From the NCBI RefSeq assembly GCF_027111295.1, contig NZ_CP114287.1, positions 3,224,001 to 3,288,000 on the forward strand: a stretch of 64,000 bases of DNA, in the 5' to 3' direction. The notes under the pieces were generated by a model. That model was not told the DNA's origin, did no database searches, and saw only the letters and a program-made list of their open reading frames with translations. Below are positions 57,387 to 64,000 of this stretch, piece by piece. This DNA is from Flavobacterium gelatinilyticum. Its GTDB lineage: Bacteria; Bacteroidota; Bacteroidia; Flavobacteriales; Flavobacteriaceae. A program made the position numbers and the translations under genes. Position 1 is the first letter of the stretch; each line of letters begins with the position of its first letter.

Positions 57387-58457
57387 TTATAACTTAGCTC
57401 TTTCGTACTGTTTTGGCCACTGAATATCGTCGTTTAATTCTTTGGCGAAATCCAGAGGCAGGTTCGGGTTTCTTAATGATTCTCTGGCGAATAAAATTAA
57501 ATCTCCCTGATTTTTCTTTAGGATTTCCTCGGCTTGTTCTACTTCGGTTATTAAACCTACGGCCCCTGTTGCAATATTAGCTTCTTTTTTTACTTTTTCT
57601 GCAAAAGGAACCTGATATCCCGGTCCAAGTGTGATTTTTTGATGCGATACCAATCCGCCTGACGAAACATCAATTAAATCTACTCCTTTTTCTTTTAATA
57701 TTTTCGAAAGCTGTACAGATTCTTCTGGATTCCAGCCGCCTTCTGCCCAGTCCGTAGCCGAAATCCTAACGAATAACGGTAAATCCGAAGGCCATTCGGT
57801 CTGTACGGCTTCTACAATTTCTAATGTAAAACGAATTCTATTTTCGAAACTGCCGCCGTATTCATCGGTTCTCACGTTTGTTAAAGGCGATAAAAACTGA
57901 TGCAGTAAATAACCATGTGCTGCGTGGACTTCCAAAACCTGAAAACCGGCTTCTACCACTCTTTTTGTGGCAGATTTAAAATCAGAAATTACTTTTTGGA
58001 TTCCGTTTTTATCCAAAGCTTCCGGCAGAAAAGGTTCGTTATCGTGATACGGAATCGCACTTGGCGCAACAGTCTGCCATCCGCCCTGAGCGATATCTAA
58101 CTTTTTATTTCCCAGCCACGGAGCCGAAACACTTGCTTTTCGTCCGGCATGTGCCAGCTGGATTCCCGGAATTGCATTTTGTGAAACAATAAAAGCGTTG
58201 ATTTGTTTTAGTTTTTCGATATGTTCGTCTTTCCAGATTCCTAAATCCGAAGGTGAAATTCTGGCTTCGGGAGAAACTGCCGTCGCTTCCTGAATAATCA
58301 GTCCGGCTCCTCCAGAGGCACGGCTTCCTAAATGAACCAGATGCCAGTCGTTTGCAAATCCGTCCTCGGCAGAATACTGGCACATAGGCGAAATAACGAT
58401 TCTATTTTTTAAAGTGATGTTTTTTAAGGATAAAGGAGAAAATAATTGTGAAGCCAT
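57387..58457 (-). CDS. Old yellow enzyme-family NADH:flavin oxidoreductase, NamA/YqjM type
   Basis: 356 residues. Motifs LKNITLKNRIVISPMCQYSA, HLGSRASGGAGLI, QLAHAGRK, HAAHGYLLHQFLSPLTNVRTDEYGGS, and RESLRNPNLP define the FMN-binding TIM barrel of the YqjM group. The Cys in SPMCQYS is the redox-tuning Cys of this group. It reduces electrophilic alkenes or quinones with NAD(P)H. Single gene unit. Confidence 0.95.
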   Translation of the reverse strand: MASQLFSPLSLKNITLKNRIVISPMCQYSAEDGFANDWHLVHLGSRASGGAGLIIQEATAVSPEARISPSDLGIWKDEHIEKLKQINAFIVSQNAIPGIQLAHAGRKASVSAPWLGNKKLDIAQGGWQTVAPSAIPYHDNEPFLPEALDKNGIQKVISDFKSATKRVVEAGFQVLEVHAAHGYLLHQFLSPLTNVRTDEYGGSFENRIRFTLEIVEAVQTEWPSDLPLFVRISATDWAEGGWNPEESVQLSKILKEKGVDLIDVSSGGLVSHQKITLGPGYQVPFAEKVKKEANIATGAVGLITEVEQAEEILKKNQGDLILFARESLRNPNLPLDFAKELNDDIQWPKQYERAKL

Positions 58458-58620
58458 AATTGTAACTTTTAATGATTTTAGGATACTTATTGAAACTGTA
58501 CCCTTTTAAAAAGTAAAGTTACAGCATCTGAATAAAAGGAGAAATTGAAATGTTTATTAATTAACAAACATTTAAAACCTTAAGTATTATCTTGCGGTCT
58601 TAAATTAAATAAGAAAACGT

Positions 58621-58628
58621 TACTTTTG
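58621..58628 (+). promoter_or_regulatory. -7 element for rseP
   Basis: TACTTTTG matches TAnnTTTG, 28 bases before the rseP ATG. A TTG lies 26 bases upstream, too far to be a standard pair. Confidence 0.4.
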
Positions 58629-58656
58629 TGCGTTAAATACGAACTAAAAATACAAA

Positions 58657-60000
58657 ATGGATATAGTTATCAAACTCTCTCAATTTCTATTGAGTTTATC
58701 TTTACTTATTATTCTTCACGAATTAGGACACTTTATTCCTGCCAAATTATTTAAAACAAGAGTCGAAAAATTTTACCTGTTTTTTGATGTTAAATATGCC
58801 CTGCTAAAAAAGAAAATCGGCGAAACTGAATATGGAATTGGATGGTTACCGCTTGGAGGTTATGTAAAAATCTCAGGTATGATCGACGAAAGTATGGACA
58901 AAGAGCAAATGGCAGAGCCGCCAAAGCCTTGGGAGTTTCGTACTAAACCGGCTTGGCAGCGTTTAATTATTATGCTTGGCGGTGTTACCGTAAACTTTAT
59001 CCTTGCTTTTATTATATATATAGGAATGGCGTTTGCTTACGGAGATACGTATGTAGCCAATTCTGATTTGAAAGATGGTGTATTTATAGAAAATCCTGCA
59101 ATGCTTAAAGCAGGTTTTAGAACCGGAGACAAAATTATATCTATCGACGATAAAAAAGTTGAGAATTTCGATAATGACATGAACATGAACGTGATCATGG
59201 CGAAACATGTTTTAATTGAAAGAGATGGAAAACAGCAGACTATTACCATGCCTGGTGATTTTGTAGATCAGTTATCGAAATACGAAAAAGGTTTATTAAT
59301 TGGAATAAGAATGCCTTTTGTTGTGGGTAAAGTAGCCGAAGAATCTGAAAATACTTCTTTAAAACCAAAAGATTTGATTGTAAACCTTAATGGTCAAAAA
59401 ATTAAATATTTTGATGAAGCAAAAGTTATCTTAGACGCTAACAAAGGAAAAACAATTTCTGCTGTAGTGCTTCGTGATTTAAAAGAAACTCCTCTAACAG
59501 TAAAGGTTTCTAAGGAAGGAAAACTGGGTATTGCAGTTGGCGGTCTTGGTATTGAATCCTTAGAAAAACTAGGTTACTATAAAGTAAGTACAAAAGAATA
59601 TAGTTTCTTTGAATCTATTCCGGTTGGAATTGAAAAAGGAAAAGATCAATTGGTAGGTTACGGAAAACAATTGAAAATGATTTTTAACCCGGAAACCAAA
59701 GCTTACAAACAAGTAGGTGGTTTTGCTGCGATTTACAACATTTTTCCAAGTTCTTGGAGCTGGGAAACATTCTGGTCAATCACTGCTTTATTGTCAATTA
59801 TGCTTGGTGTTATGAATTTATTGCCAATTCCGGCTCTTGACGGCGGACATGTTATGTTTTTATTGTATGAAATGATCAGCGGTAAAAAACCAAGCGATAA
59901 ATTCCTTGAAAATGCCCAAATGGTTGGTTTCGTATTACTTATAACACTGCTTTTGTTTGCTAACGGAAACGATATTTATAAGGCAATCGTAGGCAGGTAA
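58657..60000 (+). CDS. rseP: RIP zinc metalloprotease RseP
   Basis: 447 residues, site-2 protease family. The zinc motif H21-E-L-G-H25 is in the first membrane segment, and NLLPIPALDGGHVMF provides the LDG motif in the third. PDZ-like parts lie between (about 115-330, NPAMLKAGFRTGDKIISID). It cleaves anti-sigma factors in the membrane; in this genus it may act on FecR-like anti-sigma factors such as the one at 4994, but this is only an idea. A tRNA pair lies directly downstream. Confidence 0.95.
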   Translation: MDIVIKLSQFLLSLSLLIILHELGHFIPAKLFKTRVEKFYLFFDVKYALLKKKIGETEYGIGWLPLGGYVKISGMIDESMDKEQMAEPPKPWEFRTKPAWQRLIIMLGGVTVNFILAFIIYIGMAFAYGDTYVANSDLKDGVFIENPAMLKAGFRTGDKIISIDDKKVENFDNDMNMNVIMAKHVLIERDGKQQTITMPGDFVDQLSKYEKGLLIGIRMPFVVGKVAEESENTSLKPKDLIVNLNGQKIKYFDEAKVILDANKGKTISAVVLRDLKETPLTVKVSKEGKLGIAVGGLGIESLEKLGYYKVSTKEYSFFESIPVGIEKGKDQLVGYGKQLKMIFNPETKAYKQVGGFAAIYNIFPSSWSWETFWSITALLSIMLGVMNLLPIPALDGGHVMFLLYEMISGKKPSDKFLENAQMVGFVLLITLLLFANGNDIYKAIVGR

Positions 60001-60029
60001 AAAAAATTAAAAAAAGAGTGAAAATGTTT

Positions 60030-60058
60030 TTGAGAAACTAAAAATAGTTTTATATTTG
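60030..60058 (+). promoter_or_regulatory. Promoter of the tRNA-Asn genes
   Basis: TTG at 60030-60032, 18-base spacer, TATATTTG at 60051-60058. It ends 24 bases before the first tRNA. Good match to the Bacteroidetes consensus. Confidence 0.65.
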
Positions 60059-60082
60059 CACTCGCTAAAAAGAGCAACAACT

Positions 60083-60156
60083 TCCTCCTTAGCTCAGTTG
60101 GTTAGAGCATCTGACTGTTAATCAGAGGGTCCTTGGTTCGAGCCCAAGAGGGGGAG
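60083..60156 (+). tRNA. tRNA-Asn (GTT), first copy
   Basis: 74 nucleotides. Acceptor TCCTCCT pairs with AGGGGGA, D-stem GCTC/GAGC, anticodon stem TCTGA/TCAGA around CTGTTAA (anticodon GTT), T-stem CTTGG/CCAAG with TTCGAGC loop, discriminator G. Identical to the second copy. Confidence 0.95.
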
Positions 60157-60194
60157 CAACTTTTTTTAGCAAACATATTTACCTTTAAGGTGAT

Positions 60195-60268
60195 TCCTCC
60201 TTAGCTCAGTTGGTTAGAGCATCTGACTGTTAATCAGAGGGTCCTTGGTTCGAGCCCAAGAGGGGGAG
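60195..60268 (+). tRNA. tRNA-Asn (GTT), second copy
   Basis: Same 74 nucleotides as the first copy, 38 bases downstream. Both are read from the promoter at 60030 and end at the terminator at 60276. Confidence 0.95.
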
Positions 60269-60275
60269 CTTAATA

Positions 60276-60310
60276 AATACCACTTACAGATGTAAGTGGT
60301 ATTTTTTTTT
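60276..60310 (+). terminator. Terminator of the tRNA-Asn pair
   Basis: aataccacttaca and tgtaagtggtatt are a perfect 13-bp stem with a 2-base loop, followed by a T tract. Confidence 0.88.
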
Positions 60311-60317
60311 GATACGA

Positions 60318-60427
60318 ATCTGACTGCTAATCAGAGCCCCGAAAGCTTTCGGGGTTGATCCTACCAATAGCTATTAGGACAAGAGGAGTTTACTAAATAC
60401 CACTTATAATTATTCTTAGTGTTTTTT
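60318..60427 (+). pseudogene. tRNA-Asn-like 3' fragment with decayed terminator, left of the GIY-YIG gene
   Basis: The start (atctgactgctaatcagag) equals the anticodon arm of tRNA-Asn with one change in the loop. Instead of the T arm it carries two hairpins: ccccgaaagctttcgggg and a weaker one around caatagctattagg, then aagaggag like the tRNA 3' end. After it comes a decayed copy of the terminator (aataccactt, then agtgttttttt). Without acceptor and D arm it cannot be a working tRNA. Confidence 0.7.
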
Positions 60428-60450
60428 TGCCCTTTATTTATTCTATCATC

Positions 60451-60732
60451 ATGCATTTTGTTTACATTCTCTATTCCTCCAAATTGAATCGATTTTATAT
60501 TGGATTTACATCTAATTTTGATACTCGAATGGAGTTTCATAAAAATGCAGAATCACATAAATTCACAGCAAATGCAGAAGATTGGGAATTATTTCTCAAA
60601 ATAGAATGCGGAAGTAAATCACAAGGTCTTAATATTGAAAAACATATTAAGAAAATGAAAAGCAAAATCTATATTGAAAATTTAATTAAGTATCCAGATA
60701 TTATTCTTAGACTTAAAGAGAAATATAAATAA
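60451..60732 (+). CDS. GIY-YIG nuclease family protein (UPF0213-like)
   Basis: 93 residues from the ATG at 60451; a TTG at 60427 would add 8. GIY-YIG core visible as FVYILYSS and FYIGFTSN, with Arg in DTRMEFH, and downstream Glu in SQGLNIEKHIKKMKS. Small single-domain members are frequent in Bacteroidetes and are not well understood. This copy stands between two tRNA-Asn-like fragments, which suggests a tRNA-linked insertion or duplication. Nuclease activity not shown. Confidence 0.88.
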   Translation: MHFVYILYSSKLNRFYIGFTSNFDTRMEFHKNAESHKFTANAEDWELFLKIECGSKSQGLNIEKHIKKMKSKIYIENLIKYPDIILRLKEKYK

Positions 60733-60736
60733 AACC

Positions 60737-60803
60737 GTTAATCAGAGCCCCGAAAGCTTTCGGGGTTGGTTCTCCCGATAGCCATCGGGACAAGAGGGGG
60801 AGC
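60737..60803 (+). pseudogene. tRNA-Asn-like 3' fragment, right of the GIY-YIG gene
   Basis: gttaatcagag, then the same ccccgaaagctttcgggg hairpin as in the left fragment, a second palindrome tcccgatagccatcggga, and a 3' end caagagggggagctt which is identical to the 3' end of the true tRNA-Asn genes. Direct repeat of the fragment at 60318. Confidence 0.75.
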
Positions 60804-60807
60804 TTAA

Positions 60808-60840
60808 AAAAAAGACGATCAAAATGATCGTCTTTTTTTT
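60808..60840 (+). terminator. Terminator after the right tRNA fragment
   Basis: aaagacgatca and tgatcgtcttt form a perfect 11-bp stem over a 3-base loop with a long T run. Probably also ends the GIY-YIG transcript. Confidence 0.85.
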
Positions 60841-60849
60841 GCCTTTTTT

Positions 60850-60879
60850 GTCATTTCGACTGGAAGGAGAAATCACACT
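60850..60879. repeat. tcatttcgac...ggagaaatcacac type intergenic element
   Basis: gtcatttcgactggaaggag followed by aaatcacac resembles a widespread intergenic element of Flavobacteriaceae, from memory of that group. Only one copy is in this window, so it cannot be confirmed here. The rest of 60880-61070 is AT-rich without a gene. Confidence 0.35.
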
Positions 60880-61074
60880 CGAAACTCCATAAAGAAACAC
60901 ACACTTTTTCTTCTTCTGCTTCTTCTTTAAAATCTTTTATGGTTATCTTTTTTATTTTAATTATCATCTGTGAGAAAAATTGTATTTTTGTTTCTGTTCC
61001 AAAAATAAAAAAATGTATCGCACAAATTCTATTTTGTATTTTACTACACAAATACTTTTCTCCGAATTTTTAAA

Positions 61075-61082
61075 TATCTTTG
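61075..61082 (+). promoter_or_regulatory. -7 element immediately before the XRE gene
   Basis: TATCTTTG matches TAnnTTTG and ends only four bases before the ATG at 61087. If used, transcription would start at or near the start codon, giving a leaderless mRNA. A -33 TTG is not visible. Confidence 0.4.
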
Positions 61083-61086
61083 AATT

Positions 61087-61476
61087 ATGAGCACACTTAG
61101 CAGACCAAACCATATAGGACGAAAAATAAGCCGTATTCGTGAACTTCGTGACATGAAACAAGAAGCTTTGGCGCAGGCTTTAGGTATGAGCCAGCAGTCT
61201 ATTTCGATTATTGAAAACAGCGAAACTGTCGACGAAGAAAAACTTAAAGCAATTGCCGAAGTTTTAGGCGTTTCTGCTGAAGGAATTGAAAATTTCTCTG
61301 AAGAAGCGGTTTTAAACATTATTGGAAACACATTACAAGACGGAAGTGTTATTAATGGCAATGCATTTAATTGCAACTTTAATCCTCTTGACAAAGTTGT
61401 GGAACTTTATGAACGTTTGGTTCAGGCTGAGAAGGATAAGGTCGAGTATTTGGAGAAGTTGATGAAAGGGAAGTAG
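61087..61476 (+). CDS. XRE-family helix-turn-helix regulator
   Basis: 129 residues. HTH_3 domain at about 12-70 (RKISRIRELRDMKQEALAQA, LGMSQQSISIIENSE), then a linker and a C-terminal coiled coil (VVELYERLVQAEKDKVEYLEKLM) that likely mediates dimerisation. No partner toxin is nearby, so an antitoxin role has no support. It sits after the tRNA repeat region. Confidence 0.9.
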   Translation: MSTLSRPNHIGRKISRIRELRDMKQEALAQALGMSQQSISIIENSETVDEEKLKAIAEVLGVSAEGIENFSEEAVLNIIGNTLQDGSVINGNAFNCNFNPLDKVVELYERLVQAEKDKVEYLEKLMKGK

Positions 61477-61566
61477 AGTTTTTATTGATCAAACAATCAT
61501 TAAAGATTAGAAATCATTTAGTGCAAAAATTGCACACACAATATACTTGTTAAGTTAAAAAGCAAA

Positions 61567-61598
61567 AAAGCGCCGTAATCCCAAGATTACAGCGCTTT
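61567..61598. terminator. Bidirectional terminator between XRE and C1 peptidase genes
   Basis: aaagcgc-gtaatc and gattac-gcgcttt pair with one bulge over a 4-base loop, with A and T runs outside. Confidence 0.75.
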
Positions 61599-61626
61599 CT
61601 CTATTTAATAATAAACCTTTTAAAAA

Positions 61627-62823
61627 TTATACTCCTAATTTCTTAGCGATATCAGAAGGAATTCCGCCTTTGTTTACCAATAAGGCAGTTGTTTTATATT
61701 TTACGAAATTTTTGGTTACGAATAAGAAACCTTTGTAGTCATTTGTTTCTCCCCAAGAATTTTTTACGATATAATATTCTTTTCCGGTTTGATCTTTTGC
61801 AAGACCTATGATGTGCATTCCGTGGTCGTCTGTTGTTGTGTAGTTGTCAAATGCTTCCTGACGCATTTCCGGAGTAATTTCCGGCTCTGCTTTTGGTCCG
61901 TTGAACATATCTGCTTTTTCTTCGGCTGACATGTCATCAAATTTCTTTGTCGGCACGTATGCTACACCATTTTTCCAGCTGAAGCTTTTCTCACTTACGT
62001 CTGTTGCCCATGCTACAGTATATCCTTTTTTCAGTGCGTTGTCGATAACATCGGTCATATCGTTTACTTTTACATTGTAAACCTGGTCAAGAGACCAATT
62101 GTCCGGTACCATCATAGTTGTTTTTTGGTAGTACGGAGAAGTTGTAAACGACGACATTTCGATGTACTCATCCGGGTTAATCCCTACTACTTCTTTAGCA
62201 AAAGACTGAGGTGTATAGTTTTTTCCTTTATACGCGAAGTTTTCAGGCACTTTTCCTAAATATGAATCAATTACTGCTGTATAGGCTTTCTGCCAGTTTG
62301 GAGTCAATTGTCCGTTTGGATTTTTAACCACAGCAGCCAGAACACCTTCGATTAAAGCAGCCATTTCGGCAAATTTATTTTTATCTGTTCCGTAGTTTAA
62401 TCCTGTGTAGACTTCTCTAGGAACGGTTCCGTATTTTTTGTACATATTAATTACGTCGTGAAGCGCACCGCCATCGCCCAATGTAATAGCGCCGTGCATG
62501 CGTACATAATTTACGCCTTTATCTACATACACATTTCGGGCAGAAAATACCTGAGATAACTCAACAGGCTGTTTTCCTAAACGAATCATTTCTGACTCTA
62601 AAAATGAGTTTGAAGCATAACTCCAGCAAGTTCCGGATGAACCCTGGTTTTTAATAGAGGTGGTTCCTAAGTTAACTACTTCGGTGAATTTAAAAGCTTC
62701 TTTACTTTTATCACTCGCATTTAACTTTAATGAATTTACCAAAACGTCTTGTGCAAAACAGCTTCCGGCAGCAACAAAAAATGCTGAAGCGGCAAAAACT
62801 GATTTAATTGTATTTTTATACAT
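61627..62823 (-). CDS. Secreted C1 family cysteine peptidase (aminopeptidase C-like)
   Basis: 398 residues from the ATG at 62823 (a TTG would add two). Signal peptide ending AAGSCFAQ. Catalytic C66 in GSSGTCWSYAS, His in DDHGMHIIGLA and Asn in KNSWGE, as in bleomycin hydrolase/aminopeptidase C. The cytoplasmic family members are peptide-trimming enzymes; this one is exported. Convergent with the XRE gene. Confidence 0.92.
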   Translation of the reverse strand: MYKNTIKSVFAASAFFVAAGSCFAQDVLVNSLKLNASDKSKEAFKFTEVVNLGTTSIKNQGSSGTCWSYASNSFLESEMIRLGKQPVELSQVFSARNVYVDKGVNYVRMHGAITLGDGGALHDVINMYKKYGTVPREVYTGLNYGTDKNKFAEMAALIEGVLAAVVKNPNGQLTPNWQKAYTAVIDSYLGKVPENFAYKGKNYTPQSFAKEVVGINPDEYIEMSSFTTSPYYQKTTMMVPDNWSLDQVYNVKVNDMTDVIDNALKKGYTVAWATDVSEKSFSWKNGVAYVPTKKFDDMSAEEKADMFNGPKAEPEITPEMRQEAFDNYTTTDDHGMHIIGLAKDQTGKEYYIVKNSWGETNDYKGFLFVTKNFVKYKTTALLVNKGGIPSDIAKKLGV

Positions 62824-63047
62824 AATCAAAGGATTTAATAGTTGACTTATAAGTCGCTCTAATTTTATTTTTGTTACAAATCAATTAAATATTAGGTAAA
62901 AAAACTATTATTTTTCCGTTAATGTTTACACAATGTTTTTATTAAGCATCCAAAACTTACAAATTCTGTAAAACGAAGGATGTTTTTTAGAATCTCAATC
63001 TGCCTTGTTTTTATTATCCAAATAAATAGTAATTTGGTTCCTGTTAA

Positions 63048-63866
63048 ATGCCTCGCCAAAAACAGAAAATGTACGAACTGGAAAAAGAAAAATACCTGGG
63101 CAATACCACCAATGTGTTTAATACGCAGCAGGGAATTGCAGTGGTTGAAACCGAGTACCAAAACAAGGTTTACGAAGGCTGGCATTCGCACAATAATGCC
63201 CATATAACCCTTTTCCTGAAAGGCGGTACAACCGAAAAACGAAAGAACTACAGCGAAACACTGGGCGCCGGATCTTTACTGTTTTATCACAGCGATGAAC
63301 TGCACCTAAACCAGAACACACTTTTTCCATCCCGAAATATCAATATTGAAATTGAAGACAATCTTTTAAAAGAACTAAGGATTGATGAAGCTGCAATCGA
63401 AAAATCAGTTCAAAACAGTGCGCTTGCCAAGTTTTTGATTTTGAAAATATTTAAGGAAACACAGAGAGCCGATACTTTTTCTAACGATACAATTAAAATG
63501 CTGTTTTTGCAATTGTCAAACCCGGCTTCGCATTTGGAACGATTTGACAAGAGTCCGTTTTGGGTAAAAAGCATCAATGAGTTATTAAACGACTGTTGGA
63601 ATGAAAACCCGAATTTAAAAGATTTAGCGCAGGTTTTAAACCTGAATCCGGTGACGATTTCTAAACATTTTCCGAAGTATTTTGGCTGTACGCTGGGCGA
63701 ATATATGCGTCGTATCAAGATTAATCGTTCGCTTTCGATGATTCAGTCCACAGAATGCAATTTAACCGAAATTGGCCTCGAATGCGGTTTTGCGGATCAG
63801 AGTCATTTTACGAGAACTTTTAAAGATCAGACGGGATTTTTACCTAAACAGTTTCAGAAATTATAA
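63048..63866 (+). CDS. AraC-family transcriptional regulator
   Basis: 272 residues from the ATG at 63048; an in-frame ATG at 63069 is also possible. The N-terminal part is cupin-like (GWHSHNNAHITLFLKGG, GSLLFYHSDELH), and the C-terminal AraC-type double HTH is at about 170-270 (LKDLAQVLNLNPVTISKHFPKYFG, LTEIGLECGFADQSHFTRTFK). Its likely target is the gene starting at 63941, just downstream. Confidence 0.92.
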   Translation: MPRQKQKMYELEKEKYLGNTTNVFNTQQGIAVVETEYQNKVYEGWHSHNNAHITLFLKGGTTEKRKNYSETLGAGSLLFYHSDELHLNQNTLFPSRNINIEIEDNLLKELRIDEAAIEKSVQNSALAKFLILKIFKETQRADTFSNDTIKMLFLQLSNPASHLERFDKSPFWVKSINELLNDCWNENPNLKDLAQVLNLNPVTISKHFPKYFGCTLGEYMRRIKINRSLSMIQSTECNLTEIGLECGFADQSHFTRTFKDQTGFLPKQFQKL

Positions 63867-63940
63867 AGAAGGCAAATTTCATTCTATTTTTTTATTTGGG
63901 GGCGCTGTAGATTTGCTTCAAATTAAAACCAAATTTAAAA

Positions 63941-64000
63941 ATGGAAACACTTACCACAAAACAAAAAATATTCAATTCGCCTGTTACCACCATTATCCTT
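63941..64000 (+). CDS. Start of an unidentified gene, cut by the window edge
   Basis: An ATG at 63941 opens a frame that stays open for 20 codons to the end (METLTTKQKIFNSPVTTIIL). The hydrophobic end suggests a membrane protein, but too little is visible to name it. It follows the AraC gene by about 75 bases and may be under its control. Confidence 0.5.
   Translation, partial: METLTTKQKIFNSPVTTIIL

Noticed and set aside
60318..60390. Left tRNA-like fragment as a working tRNA-Ser (anticodon loop CTGCTAA reads GCT)
   Set aside because: No acceptor 5' half, no D arm, and no T loop; the long hairpin is shared with the right fragment and not a normal variable arm.
61087..61476. XRE regulator as antitoxin of a toxin-antitoxin pair
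   Set aside because: No small toxin gene adjoins it; neighbours are a tRNA region and a convergent peptidase gene with a terminator between.

Overview
The window looks like chromosomal DNA from a Flavobacterium-type member of the Bacteroidetes. Evidence: low-GC coding style, no Shine-Dalgarno sequences, several TAnnTTTG-type -7 promoter elements, a SusC/SusD polysaccharide utilization locus, type IX secretion C-terminal signals, and an epimerase-like L-threonine dehydrogenase of the kind known from Flavobacterium. The genus call is inference from family content; no rRNA marker is present.

Layout. 1-4160: a cut-off nuclease gene, a serine hydrolase, an LD-carboxypeptidase, a YraN protein and a small ACT-like protein. 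4161-15968: a starch/alpha-glucan utilization locus with ECF sigma factor, FecR anti-sigma, SusC with an STN signalling domain, SusD, SusE-like lipoprotein, GH13 and GH97 enzymes, closed by a strong terminator. 16035-29182: mfd with a lipoprotein, threonine dehydrogenase, a secreted VIT/vWA/TPR/DUF2135 protein beside a membrane-anchored trypsin-like protease, and two secreted proteases (M1, S8). 29475-35365: two tandem leucine-rich-repeat T9SS cargo genes and a remnant of a third copy. 36617-48029: the SUF iron-sulfur cluster genes (sufA, B, C, D, S, E, a DUF59 protein, DUF2480), interrupted by an FMN reductase, a four-helix-bundle protein, an inverted serine hydrolase and a GxxExxY protein. 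48071-58457: hflX, a TonB receptor/lipoprotein pair, MFS, Gfo/Idh/MocA and old-yellow-enzyme genes. 58657-64000: rseP, two tRNA-Asn genes, tRNA-like fragments around a GIY-YIG gene, an XRE regulator, a C1 peptidase, an AraC regulator and the start of one more gene.

How genes work together. The glucan locus reads as sensing (SusC STN domain to FecR to sigma), binding (SusD, SusE), outer-surface cutting (GH13) and final glucose release (GH97). The suf genes build Fe-S clusters: SufS/SufE mobilise sulfur, SufBCD is the scaffold, SufA and the DUF59 protein probably deliver clusters.

Most noteworthy: three small accessory ORFs (four-helix bundle at 39820, GxxExxY at 45598, GIY-YIG at 60451) each sit between copies of short palindromic or tRNA-derived repeats, a different repeat family for each. 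The gaps of the suf cluster hold at least five such repeat families. This suggests a common class of small repeat-framed cassettes. That they move is inference, not shown by this sequence alone.
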